Source: Hallerella sp964397425 (GTDB lineage Bacteria; Fibrobacterota; Fibrobacteria; Fibrobacterales; Fibrobacteraceae). Taken from it: DNA of 64,000 nucleotides. Shown in pieces: positions 42,952 to 50,733 of the stretch. The translations under genes were made by a program, and so were the position numbers. Position 1 is the stretch's first letter. Every line of letters begins with the position of its first letter. The stretch lies in the NCBI GenBank assembly GCA_964397425.1, contig CAYNID010000002.1, forward strand, positions 1-64,000, in the 5' to 3' direction. A model generated the notes under the pieces. The model worked only from the letters and a program-made list of their open reading frames with translations, did not search any database and was not told the DNA's origin.

Positions 42952-44013
42952 TTAACGTGTCTTGACAATCGTCCAGGCTTCGTCAAAAAGACGCGCAGCG
43001 TCTCCGGGGTCTTTCAAAAAGACCATGCGGCTGATTTCGCTTTCTGTCGGATTGATGACGCGGTTTTGGGTGAAGCTGGAATCGAGAACGGCGAGAGACG
43101 CTTTGTTCGGTGTCGCGTAATTGATGTATTTGGCGAGTTGGGCGCCGATTTGCGCGTCGAGAATGTAATTCATGAACGCATAAGCGCCTTCCGGATTGGG
43201 AGACTTGGCAGAAAGAGTCATTGCGTCGACCCACATGAAAGAGCCTTCGGCAGGAATGGCGAACTGGAGGGAAGAATCTTCTTCAATTGCCGCCATCGCC
43301 TCTCCGTTGAAGACGATTGCCGCCCAATCCATTTTTGAAAGGACTTTGTCCTTGCCGCCGACCGATCCGTCAAAGCCCAAAAAGTTAGGATCTTTTTTCG
43401 CAGCGAGGATGAGTTCGACCGCTTGATTGATTTCTTCTTTGTTTGTGCTGTTGGCGTCAAAACCCTTTGCCTGGAGCGCCATCGAAAGCATGGAACGGCT
43501 TTCTTCCAGGAGGCTGAACTTTCCTTTCGTCTTCGTCTTGTCGAAGAGCATCGAATAGGAGGCGTTGGCCGGGTCGATTGCGGCATCGCGGTAGAGAATG
43601 CCAGTGGTTCCCCAAAGGTAGGGGAGCGTGTATTCGTTTGTCGGGTCGTAGCTGGGATGCTTGAACTGATCCGCCACATTGACGCGGTTCGGAATTTTAT
43701 TGGTATCGATTTTTCCGATGAGGCCGAGATGAATCATTTGTTGAATGACGACATCGCTTGCGATAACAACGTCGTATTGGGCTGTGCCAACGGTTTGCAG
43801 CTTGCTGACCATTTCTTCTTGCGCTTCGTAAAGTTCCAGCTGGAGCTTGTAGCCGGTCTTCTTTTCGAAATCCAGGAGCATATCCGGGTCGATGTATTCG
43901 CTGTAAATCATGACAGTGACTTTTGTCGGTTTTTCGGCGGATTTCTTTTCACCGCAACCGGCAAAGATGCTGAATGCTGTCAGGAGGGAAAGGGCCAAAA
44001 GAATCTTTTTCAA
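42952..44013 (-). CDS. potD: PotD-like polyamine-binding lipoprotein
   Basis: The 353-residue extracytoplasmic solute-binding protein has signal peptide MKKILLALSLLTAF and lipobox IFAGC (Cys20). VMIYSEYIDPDMLLDFEKKTG, YDVVIASDVVIQQMI and LPYLWGTTGILY are typical of spermidine/putrescine-binding PotD. The start is TTG at 44013, preceded by AAAGG about 7 nt away; no ATG is available before the signal sequence. No PotABC permease or ATPase genes are adjacent, so the rest of the importer must be elsewhere. It is followed directly by tgt. Confidence 0.9.
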   Translation of the reverse strand: MKKILLALSLLTAFSIFAGCGEKKSAEKPTKVTVMIYSEYIDPDMLLDFEKKTGYKLQLELYEAQEEMVSKLQTVGTAQYDVVIASDVVIQQMIHLGLIGKIDTNKIPNRVNVADQFKHPSYDPTNEYTLPYLWGTTGILYRDAAIDPANASYSMLFDKTKTKGKFSLLEESRSMLSMALQAKGFDANSTNKEEINQAVELILAAKKDPNFLGFDGSVGGKDKVLSKMDWAAIVFNGEAMAAIEEDSSLQFAIPAEGSFMWVDAMTLSAKSPNPEGAYAFMNYILDAQIGAQLAKYINYATPNKASLAVLDSSFTQNRVINPTESEISRMVFLKDPGDAARLFDEAWTIVKTR

Positions 44014-44121
44014 TTTGTTGCCTTTGGATAAGGGTGGACTTTAGCGCAAAGTTAAAAAAAAAGAGCCTGTTTGAAAATGCTTTCATCGGGTAGAAACCCG
44101 TAAAGAGTCTTTGCAAGTTTC

Positions 44122-44128
44122 TATATTG
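44122..44128 (+). promoter_or_regulatory. Candidate -7-like element TATATTG before the TPP riboswitch
   Basis: TATATTG ends just before the start of the riboswitch aptamer, so a transcript would begin at or near the aptamer 5' end. No good -35 is visible. Confidence 0.3.
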
Positions 44129-44130
44129 CT

Positions 44131-44208
44131 GCACCAGCAGGGGTGCTCTTCGGAAGAAGGGCTGAGATAATACCCTCGGAACTTGGTTCGTAATGGAACA
44201 AAAGGAAG
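44131..44208 (+). promoter_or_regulatory. TPP riboswitch (THI box) controlling thiC
   Basis: The conserved aptamer cores are present in order: GGGGTGC (44140-44146), GGCTGAGA (44160-44167), ATACCCT and GGAAC (44179-44183), then a GTTC-GTAAT-GGAAC helix with the conserved TAAT. AAGGAAG (44202-44207) follows and is also the thiC ribosome-binding site, so control is probably at translation initiation. The distal part is slightly divergent from the consensus CTGATCTGG. GCACC at 44131-44135 could pair with GGTGC inside the aptamer, a possible alternative fold. Confidence 0.92.
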
Positions 44209-44211
44209 CGC

Positions 44212-45807
44212 ATGGCTCAAGACATCTCTTTTTTCAAACCCTTTCCCCAATCGACGAAAATTTACGTTTCCGGAAAAATTTTTCCGGATTTGAAAGTGGG
44301 AATGCGAGAAATATCTCTCGACGACCCCAAAACGCCGAAGCTTGCCGTTTACGACACAAGTGGCGCTTACGGAGATCCGGAAAAAAACATCGACTTGCAC
44401 CGGGGGCTTGAAAAGTTGCGCGCCCCGTGGATTGAAGAACGCCAAAAAGCGGGAAAACACCTGACGCAAATGCAATATGCGCAGCAGGGAATCATCACGC
44501 GTGAAATGGAATATGTCGCCATTCGTGAAAACCAGAGAATGGACGAACTCTTCGGTGAAAATGCGGCGGTTATCACGCCGGAGTTTGTACGGGATGAAGT
44601 CGCCAAGGGACGTGCCGTCATTCCGGCGAACCGCTTTCATCCGGAACTGGAACCGATGATTATCGGAAAACATTTCCTGACGAAAATCAATTCGAATATC
44701 GGAAATTCAGCCGTCGCTTCTTCGATTGAAAAGGAAGTGGAAAAAATGGTCTGGTCCGTGCACTGGGGGGCCGATACGGTGATGGACCTTTCGACGGGAA
44801 AAGACATCCATGAAACGCGGGAATGGATTTTGAGGAACAGTCCGGTCCCCATTGGAACCGTTCCGCTATACCAGGCGCTTGAAAAAGTGAATGGTGTCGC
44901 CGAAAATTTGAATTGGGAGGTTTACCGCGAGACTCTCATTGAACAGGCGAAGCAAGGCGTTGACTACTTCACAATTCATGCAGGACTTCTGCTCGGATAC
45001 GTTCCTCTTGCGCTCAAGCGTACGACGGGAATCGTGAGCCGCGGCGGATCGATTATCGCCCGTTGGTGCATGTATCACCGGCAAGAAAATTTCCTTTATA
45101 CGCATTTCGATGAAATCTGCGACATTTTGGCGGAGTATGACATTTGCGTCTCTTTGGGCGACGGCCTGCGCCCCGGTTCAACGGCAGATGCAAACGATGC
45201 TGCCCAATTTGCGGAATTGGATACTCTTGGTGAGCTTTGCAAAAAGGCTCATGCCAAAGGAGTTCAGGTTTTAATCGAAGGTCCGGGGCACGTTCCCATG
45301 CAAAAAATCCGAGAAAACATGGAGCGGGAAGAAGAAAAGTGCCAAGAAGCCCCGTTTTACACATTGGGACCTTTGACAACGGATATCGCTCCCGGGTATG
45401 ACCACATCACTTCGGCCATCGGGGCTGCGATGATAGGCTGGTATGGCTGCGCCATGCTTTGCTATGTGACGCCAAAGGAACACCTGGGACTTCCGGACAG
45501 AGATGACGTTCGCGAAGGAACCGTGACTTATAAGCTCGCAGCTCATGCGGCGGATTTGGCGAAGGGGCATTTTGCGGCGCATTTCCGCGATGACGCTCTT
45601 TCCCGCGCCCGTTTTGACTTCCGGTGGAACGATCAGTTCGCCCTTTCATTAGATCCGGAACGCGCGATGGAATTTCATGACGAGACGCTTCCCGGCAATG
45701 GTCCGAAATCGTCGCACTTCTGTTCCATGTGCGGTCCTAAATTCTGCTCCATGCGTATTTCGCGGGATATTGCGGAATTTGTCCGGACGGGAAAATTGAA
45801 AGACTGA
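44212..45807 (+). CDS. thiC: Phosphomethylpyrimidine synthase ThiC
   Basis: This 531-residue radical-SAM enzyme turns aminoimidazole ribotide into HMP-phosphate for thiamine. GNSAVASSIEKEVEKMVW, GADTVMDLSTG, NSPVPIGTVPLYQALEK and IEGPGHVPM are typical, and the C-terminal 4Fe-4S site is CSMCGPKFCSMR. The N-terminal ThiC-associated domain is short (about 90 residues). The ATG at 44212 follows the riboswitch ribosome-binding site. It is the first gene of thiC-thiE-like-thiD, with a 2-nt gap to the next gene. Confidence 0.97.
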   Translation: MAQDISFFKPFPQSTKIYVSGKIFPDLKVGMREISLDDPKTPKLAVYDTSGAYGDPEKNIDLHRGLEKLRAPWIEERQKAGKHLTQMQYAQQGIITREMEYVAIRENQRMDELFGENAAVITPEFVRDEVAKGRAVIPANRFHPELEPMIIGKHFLTKINSNIGNSAVASSIEKEVEKMVWSVHWGADTVMDLSTGKDIHETREWILRNSPVPIGTVPLYQALEKVNGVAENLNWEVYRETLIEQAKQGVDYFTIHAGLLLGYVPLALKRTTGIVSRGGSIIARWCMYHRQENFLYTHFDEICDILAEYDICVSLGDGLRPGSTADANDAAQFAELDTLGELCKKAHAKGVQVLIEGPGHVPMQKIRENMEREEEKCQEAPFYTLGPLTTDIAPGYDHITSAIGAAMIGWYGCAMLCYVTPKEHLGLPDRDDVREGTVTYKLAAHAADLAKGHFAAHFRDDALSRARFDFRWNDQFALSLDPERAMEFHDETLPGNGPKSSHFCSMCGPKFCSMRISRDIAEFVRTGKLKD

Positions 45808-45809
45808 AC

Positions 45810-46322
45810 ATGCGATACGCCCTGTTTACCAGCCCGGAAAGTTTTGTCGATGAAATCGATTTGATCGAAAGACTTTTCGATTGCGGCGTGGACGTTTTGT
45901 ACGTGCAAAAGCCGTATCTGGGCGATTTGGCTTTGGAGCGTTACCTGCTATCGATTCCCGAAGCGATTCGCGCCAATTCTTTTTTGTGCGGATCGCCCTC
46001 TTTTGCTGCGGAATTTGGGCTCGCCGGTTTTCACCGCCCTTTAAAATGGTTCGAAAAAAATGCGGACGCCGTGACGCGTGTCTCTGGACTTTTGAGCGTG
46101 GAAGCGGACTGCCGGGAGGATTTGAAATTACTCCCTCCAGAAATCCGTTCGCGATTTTCGGCGGTCGTCTTGAAAAATGTTGCGCCGGGATATGAAGAGT
46201 CGGAATATTTCGTTTGCGACGCGCTCGAACTTTCCAACGTCCCCGGAAACCGGGCAATCGTTTCGGGAATTTGGGAATTTGCCGATCCCGTTTCGGCGTG
46301 GAAGCGTTTATGTCAAAAATGA
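45810..46322 (+). CDS. Short ThiE/TenI-like thiamine-phosphate synthase homologue
   Basis: The 170-residue product, about 40 residues shorter than usual ThiE, starts YALFTSPESF and has VDVLYVQKP where ThiE has the LQLRxK strand, then GFHRPLKWF in the place of GVHL. The C-terminal GIWEFADPVSAWKRL matches the GGI-x-DPVxA ending. These resemble the short ThiE/TenI-like proteins of FCB-group bacteria. The DGVHLGQ and phosphate-loop residues are hard to find, so it may be a weak synthase or a relative with another function; position between thiC and thiD supports a role in thiamine synthesis. Confidence 0.72.
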   Translation: MRYALFTSPESFVDEIDLIERLFDCGVDVLYVQKPYLGDLALERYLLSIPEAIRANSFLCGSPSFAAEFGLAGFHRPLKWFEKNADAVTRVSGLLSVEADCREDLKLLPPEIRSRFSAVVLKNVAPGYEESEYFVCDALELSNVPGNRAIVSGIWEFADPVSAWKRLCQK

Positions 46323-47062
46323 TTTATGCAATGACTGTTGCTGGTTTTGATGGATGCGCCGGAGCGGGAATCTTGGCGGATATCAAAGCGATGAAGGATT
46401 TCGGCGTTTACGGAGTGGCCGCCTGTACCGCTTTGACCGTGCAAAATGAAAACGCCTTTGTCGAACCGGGATTTTTGCCGTGGGAACAAATCCGCTTGCA
46501 GCTGGAAACGCTGTGGGAGGCACGCCCGTATTCTTTTTTCAAGATAGGATTGGTGCGCGATGCGGAAATGCTCCAGAATATCGTCGGATGGATTCGGGGA
46601 AAAAATCGCGAAGCGTTTATTGTATGGGATCCCATTCTTTCGGCGACAACGGGATTCCGCTTTTTCGCGGACTCCGAAGCGGACGCTTTTTTCCCAGTAT
46701 ATTCCCAAATCGATTTGATTACGCCGAATGGCTATGAATACGCCTATCTTGGGCTCGGTGTCGCCGACAGCCGACGGGAACTTTTTGTCGGCGAAAAAAC
46801 GTCCATCCTTTTGAAAGGTGGGCATTTGGATGGGGGAGAATCCGTTGACACGTTGTGGTATGGCGGAAAAACATTCCGCTTTTCATCACAGCGGCACCCC
46901 GGCGTGGATAAGCACGGCTCCGGGTGCACCCTGTCCGCGGCGATTCTTTCAAATGTCGCTTTGGGAAAAGCGTTGCCTTCGGCCTGCAAAGAAGCCAAGG
47001 ATTATATTGAAAAATTTTTGACGGGCGGCGAAGGCCGCGTCGGCTGGGTCGGTCAATCCTGA
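46310..47062 (+). CDS. thiD: HMP/HMP-phosphate kinase ThiD
   Basis: This 250-residue ribokinase-fold kinase phosphorylates hydroxymethylpyrimidine and its phosphate. It has MTVAGFDGCAGAGILADIKAM at the N-terminus, ACTALTVQNE, WDPILSATTG, LITPNGYEY and the ATP-site GVDKHGSGCTLSAAI. The ATG at 46310 (GGAAG 5 nt upstream) overlaps the ThiE-like gene by 13 nt; the internal ATG at 46319 gives a 4-nt ATGA overlap and is nearly as good. It converges on the GH5 gene with a 10-nt overlap of coding ends. Confidence 0.94.
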   Translation: MSKMIYAMTVAGFDGCAGAGILADIKAMKDFGVYGVAACTALTVQNENAFVEPGFLPWEQIRLQLETLWEARPYSFFKIGLVRDAEMLQNIVGWIRGKNREAFIVWDPILSATTGFRFFADSEADAFFPVYSQIDLITPNGYEYAYLGLGVADSRRELFVGEKTSILLKGGHLDGGESVDTLWYGGKTFRFSSQRHPGVDKHGSGCTLSAAILSNVALGKALPSACKEAKDYIEKFLTGGEGRVGWVGQS

Positions 47063-48069
47063 TTTAAAATCGCCTCGCGCAGCGGCTCGTAATGCTCGCC
47101 GGTGAATCCGAAGTCCATTTCCTTGTAAGTCCACAAGGCGTGGCCGATGTTGAATTTGTCAAAGGTGCGGAGCACATCGCGATACCATTTGACGGTTTCG
47201 TTGGCGTCCGCCTGATCGATGACTCCGAATTCACCGCAATAAAGGGGAACGTTCTGGGCGCTTGCGGCCCGAATCGCTTCGGACAAAAAGTCTTCGAAAA
47301 ATTCAGGTCCCATTTTTTCGCATTTGGCGCGGAAAAGATTTTCGCCCATGTAGCCGAGAGGTTTTGAATGCTCGCGGAAAAATTCCATGTTGTCCGTGTA
47401 GGGGATTTCCGGACTGTTTTTCAACGCTTCGACCCAGCCCGCTTTTTGATGGGTGAACAGGAGGGGTTCATAAAGGTGGAATGTGTAGATGATGTTTTTC
47501 GAAGGCGGCGGAACGAGATTTTTTACAAAAGAAGCGCTGTTCCAGCAGACTCCGCCATAAATGATGGGGGGCTCTGGCGCATTTTTCCGAATCGTTTCAA
47601 CGGCGCGTAAAATCAGGCTGTTCCAAGGATCGATGAATTCAATGTCCGCGACTTCGTTCAGCAATTCGAATGCGACGTGGGATTCATTGGCGTAGCGTTT
47701 GGAAATAAAATCCCACAAATTCAAAAAACGCACCTTCGCCGATTCGCTGTCGAACAGGTTATTCTTTTGATTGTTTCCAAAATCGTTGAAGTCGTAACCG
47801 GCTGTTTTGTGTAAGTCGAGGATGACGTTCAAACCATGCCGCTTTCCCCAGGAAATGGCGTTGTCCAGATATTTTTCATTTTCGGTAATTCGCTCGCCGG
47901 AATCCGTTTCAATCAGATTATAATCGAAAGGAATTCGTACGTGGTCAAATTTCCAATCGGCGATTTGACGGAAATCTTCTTCGGTGATGAACGTTTCGTA
48001 TCGGCTTTTGGAATAGTCGCATTGTGAAAGCCAACCGCCTAAATTGATGCCTTTTTGAAGAGAGAGCAT
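47053..48069 (-). CDS. GH5 endoglucanase, CelC-like, without signal peptide
   Basis: The 338-residue protein is a single GH5 catalytic domain. GINLGGWLSQCDYSK opens the barrel. FELLNEV contains the acid/base Glu139 and LYCGEFGVID the nucleophile Glu280; from memory these equal Glu140 and Glu280 of Clostridium thermocellum CelC, with which many blocks agree (FITEEDFRQIADWKFDHVR, FDYNLIET, YGENLF-type loops). It lacks a signal peptide or binding module, so it is predicted cytoplasmic, probably cutting cellodextrins or mixed-linkage oligosaccharides. GGAGG precedes the ATG. It lies 12 nt after cvfB. Confidence 0.92.
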   Translation of the reverse strand: MLSLQKGINLGGWLSQCDYSKSRYETFITEEDFRQIADWKFDHVRIPFDYNLIETDSGERITENEKYLDNAISWGKRHGLNVILDLHKTAGYDFNDFGNNQKNNLFDSESAKVRFLNLWDFISKRYANESHVAFELLNEVADIEFIDPWNSLILRAVETIRKNAPEPPIIYGGVCWNSASFVKNLVPPPSKNIIYTFHLYEPLLFTHQKAGWVEALKNSPEIPYTDNMEFFREHSKPLGYMGENLFRAKCEKMGPEFFEDFLSEAIRAASAQNVPLYCGEFGVIDQADANETVKWYRDVLRTFDKFNIGHALWTYKEMDFGFTGEHYEPLREAILNQD

Positions 48070-48081
48070 GAGTCCTCCGGA

Positions 48082-48972
48082 TTAGCGGTGAAATTTCTTT
48101 TTGAAAGGCTTGTGCGGATAACGTTTGCGCTCTTCTTTGGGTGGCGTTAAACGAATGCCGTCGTTTCCGATGAAAATGCGCCCCTGCCGGAACAGGCCTC
48201 CGATGATTTTTTTGAACGCTTTTTTCGACAAGTTGAATTCTTGTTGAATTTCTTCGGGAGAGCTGTTGTCGGAATAAGGAAGAAATCCTCCGGCATCCTG
48301 GAGCTTTTGCAAAATATCGTCAGCGGCATCCATCGTCGCATGATAACCGACCGGTTTGAGGCTCAGGGCAATGTGTCCGTCTTCGGTGATGTTTTGAATG
48401 TAGCCTTCTCCGCAATCGCCGATTTCAAACGTGTCGGTAATGGAGGCGTCTAAATGTAAACGTCCCAAATAGCGGTAGTTCACCAGAAAATCGACATGGT
48501 CATCGGCGATGTCGTAAACGGCCAAGTCCACTTTCTGTGAAATGTGGAGTGCGCTGGGATCGCGGTCGATGAAGGCTTTGATTTTTTCCGTAGCGACAAT
48601 GCGCGCCGTACGTTCGTCTTCCACGATGTAAACGACGCAACGGTCTCCGGGTAAAAGTTTTCCGAGCTGTTGCTTGTATGGCAAAAAGAGGTCCTTGTCC
48701 AATCCCCAATCGAGAAACGCTCCGACTTCATTGACGTCTTTCACTTCGAGAACGGCAAATTCGCCAACGGTCGCATAGGGCTTTTGCGTCGTCGCAATCG
48801 GACGGCCTTCGTTGTCGACATAAATGAAAACTTCCAATTCGTCGCCCATTTGCAAATCGCGTGGCGCTTTGGAACCCGGCAACAGCACACGTCCACCGCT
48901 TTCGACTTCTAAGTAAAATCCTTGCGGTTTGATATCTTCGACGCGGGCGAATTCAAATTGACCGATATGCAT
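48082..48972 (-). CDS. cvfB: CvfB/YitL-family S1-domain RNA-binding protein
   Basis: The 296-residue protein has the CvfB order: several S1-type OB domains (KDVNEVGAFLDWGLDKDLFLPY is a clear S1 strand pair; repeats at about 5-65, 70-130 and 145-210) and a C-terminal winged-helix part (EEIQQEFNLSKKAFKKIIGGLFRQG), ending with a basic tail (KKKFHR). CvfB binds RNA and affects translation and virulence-gene expression in Staphylococcus; here the role is a general RNA-linked one. GAGG lies before the ATG. It is in one unit with the GH5 gene. Confidence 0.92.
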   Translation of the reverse strand: MHIGQFEFARVEDIKPQGFYLEVESGGRVLLPGSKAPRDLQMGDELEVFIYVDNEGRPIATTQKPYATVGEFAVLEVKDVNEVGAFLDWGLDKDLFLPYKQQLGKLLPGDRCVVYIVEDERTARIVATEKIKAFIDRDPSALHISQKVDLAVYDIADDHVDFLVNYRYLGRLHLDASITDTFEIGDCGEGYIQNITEDGHIALSLKPVGYHATMDAADDILQKLQDAGGFLPYSDNSSPEEIQQEFNLSKKAFKKIIGGLFRQGRIFIGNDGIRLTPPKEERKRYPHKPFKKKFHR

Positions 48973-49073
48973 AAAAACCTCTTCTCTAAATTAGAAATTT
49001 CTACGGGGGTGTTCCGATTTGGAATAAGATTCAGGTTGTTTTCTGTTGCTTTCTTCGGAAAACGGATATATCT

Positions 49074-49206
49074 TATAAATGTGACTGGAAAAGAGCTTCG
49101 GCGAAAGGTTCGCAGAAGGCAGCGCCTTCGGAACTCGTAGATGTTTCCTTCCGTAGCTCCCGGTTTCATTAAATCCTGCCTCTTTCCGAGGCGGGATTTT
49201 TTGTTT
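49074..49206 (+). ncRNA. Possible small transcription unit between cvfB and rph
   Basis: TTCTTC-N17-TATAAA (TATAAA at 49074-49079) is followed by about 110 nt with internal hairpin potential (AAGGC-AGC-GCCTT near 49116) and ends in a strong plus-strand terminator (49172-49206). No plus-strand gene precedes the terminator, so it needs an explanation. A 19-codon basic reading frame beginning GTG at 49081 is an alternative. It does not match SRP RNA, 6S or tmRNA by eye. Confidence 0.25.
49172..49206 (+). terminator. Intrinsic terminator on + strand beside rph
   Basis: AATCCTGCCTC pairs with GAGGCGGGATT (one G-U) around TTTCC, followed by TTTTTTGTTTTTTG on the plus strand. The minus strand has only a 3-nt T-run, so it is a poorer terminator for rph. 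Confidence 0.75.
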
Positions 49207-49212
49207 TTTGAT

Positions 49213-49935
49213 TTAAGGAAGTTCGCCGCCAATCGCTTGCATTTGGATAGGGTAAATTTCCTTGCAGGCTTTTTCTCCAAGGGAAATCAAGGCGTCCAGC
49301 GTGTTGCGGTCAAAATCGGAATGTTCTCCCGTTCCCTGAATTTCAATGAATGTGGAGGCGTCGCGCATGACGACGTTCATGTCGACATCGGCGGCAGAAT
49401 CTTCGATGTAGCATAAATCCAGCAAGGGCTCTCCGCGGACGACCCCGACGGAAATGGCTGTCACGGCGTGTTTTAAAATTTGATTTTCAATACCCAAGCG
49501 CTGTTTGATTTTTTTGAGGGCGATACCCAGGGCGACGAATCCGCCGATGATGCTTGCTGTTCGCGTTCCACCGTCTGCTTCGATGACATCGCAATCAATG
49601 ACGACTGCGTTTTCTCCGAGGGCGTTCAAATCGGCAGCACCGCGCAATGAGCGGCCAATCAAACGCTGGATTTCTTGCGTGCGGCCCGAAGCTCCTTTCC
49701 GTTCTCGTTCAACGCGTTTGCCCGTGCTCTGTGGGAGCAGGGAATATTCTGCGGTTATCCAGCCCTTCCCTTTGCCTTTGAGCCAAGCGGGGACTTCGGG
49801 AAGCAGGGTCGCGTTGCAAATGACTCGGGTGTTTCCCATTTCGATGAGAACGGAGCCGTCTGCCGAAGAGATGAATCCCGGTGTCAGTTTTACAGCTCGT
49901 GTTTCGTTGTATTGGCGATTGTCGATGCGTTGCAT
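49213..49935 (-). CDS. rph: Ribonuclease PH
   Basis: This 240-residue phosphorolytic 3'-5' exoribonuclease trims tRNA 3' ends. GSVLIEMGNTRVICNA, WITAEYSLLPQST, RTQEIQRLIGRSLR and the catalytic DCDVIEADGGTRTASI (Asp in the active site) are all intact. The ATG at 49935 is the family start. The frame is open without a stop for a further 226 codons through the repeat cluster upstream, but that extension is repeat sequence and not part of the enzyme. The repeats directly precede it in the same orientation as at 10-335. Confidence 0.95.
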   Translation of the reverse strand: MQRIDNRQYNETRAVKLTPGFISSADGSVLIEMGNTRVICNATLLPEVPAWLKGKGKGWITAEYSLLPQSTGKRVERERKGASGRTQEIQRLIGRSLRGAADLNALGENAVVIDCDVIEADGGTRTASIIGGFVALGIALKKIKQRLGIENQILKHAVTAISVGVVRGEPLLDLCYIEDSAADVDMNVVMRDASTFIEIQGTGEHSDFDRNTLDALISLGEKACKEIYPIQMQAIGGELP

Positions 49936-49975
49936 GGGGAAAAGGTAACATTTTATTTTGGCTTGGAACTTTTTT

Positions 49976-50334
49976 AATTCGGAATTCGTAATTCGGAATG
50001 CGGAATTGTGAGCTGCGGGGTGAGTACTTTTCTCGGGTGGGGTTTCGCACGAAAGCCTTTTCTGTGGTATGGGGACGTAAGGAATGAGGAATGTATAATT
50101 CGGAATTCGTAATTCGGAATGCGGAATTGTGAGCTGCGGGGTGAGTACTTTTCTCGGGTGGGGTTTTGCACTAAAAACCTTTTCTGCTGGGATGGTGAGG
50201 TTTTCACGGTTTGGGCTGTGGACGGCAAGCCGTTTTTGAATAATGCGGAATTCGTAATTCGGAATGCGGAATTGGAGCCGCGAACAGGAAACTTTCTTTG
50301 GAGGGGTTTTTACGGAGAGCCTTTTCTGTTGCAG
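49976..50334 (+). repeat. Cluster B of about 90-bp dispersed repeats (three copies)
   Basis: Units lie at about 49976-50065, 50097-50187 and 50243-50334, each from GGAATTCGTAATTCGGAATG to AGCCTTTTCTG. The first two are nearly identical over about 70 nt (121-nt offset); the third is nearly the reverse complement of 135-226 at the window start. The flanks include 'GGACGGCAAGCCGTTTTTG'-type variants at 50220 and 50354, a second shared block. Besides the repeats, 49936-50550 holds no convincing gene. In both clusters the repeats have the same orientation relative to the gene that follows (rph here, the Omp85-like gene in cluster A). Confidence 0.85.
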
Positions 50335-50473
50335 GGTGAATTTTGCACGGTTTTGACGGCAAAAGTGAAACCGTTTTTGTGAAAGGAGGACGGATCTTTC
50401 AAAAGGAGCGCTTATTGGCGAACGGGAATGCCTGTTTGCGGAATGCGGAGTAAATCCAGCCTTGGTTGAAAAT

Positions 50474-50505
50474 AAAAAAATCCCTAGAAAACGAATCCTA
50501 GGGAT
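50474..50505 (-). terminator. Intrinsic terminator downstream of ybaK
   Basis: On the minus strand ATCCCTAG-GATTCGTTTT-CTAGGGAT is followed by TTTTTT. It would end transcripts of the M20-cobB-ybaK unit after they cross the IS30 remnant. Confidence 0.75.
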
Positions 50506-50550
50506 GGTCATGTTTCTAACTTGCGTTTTCGACCAAGAAAAGGACAAACG

Positions 50551-50733
50551 ATGAAACTGAACCGCGACAAAAGATGTCAAATCAAAGCCCTGTTGAATGT
50601 TGGACAGCTTCAAAAAGACATCGTAAATCCGGTCGGAATGACTCGGGGAGCGCTCTAGAAAGAACCACGTCCATTGCGTTACCGTGAAGTTGAAACGGAG
50701 AACTGGGAGCTGAAAACTATTCTTGAACGTTAA
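50551..50733 (+). pseudogene. Remnant of an IS30-family transposase N-terminus
   Basis: A 35-codon frame starting at the ATG at 50551 (AAAGGA upstream) reads LNRDKRCQIKALLNVGQLQK then DIVNPVGMTRGAL before a TAG. The LxxxxRxxIxxLLxxGxxQKxI pattern is that of the N-terminal helix-turn-helix of IS30 transposases. After the TAG the same frame continues for 24 codons to a TAA. No DDE domain or terminal inverted repeats were seen, so this is a decayed fragment at most. The match rests on a short motif. Confidence 0.45.

Noticed and set aside
44050..44098. Terminator for potD or attenuator before thiC from the A-run and GGGT-AGAAA-ACCC hairpin
   Set aside because: The hairpin (CGGGTAGAAACCCG) is only 5 bp, lacks a T-run on either strand and lies upstream of both genes.
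49081..49170. SRP (4.5S) RNA or 6S RNA
   Set aside because: The conserved SRP apical motif (GGUCAGG...GGAAGCAGCC) and the 6S bubble are not present.
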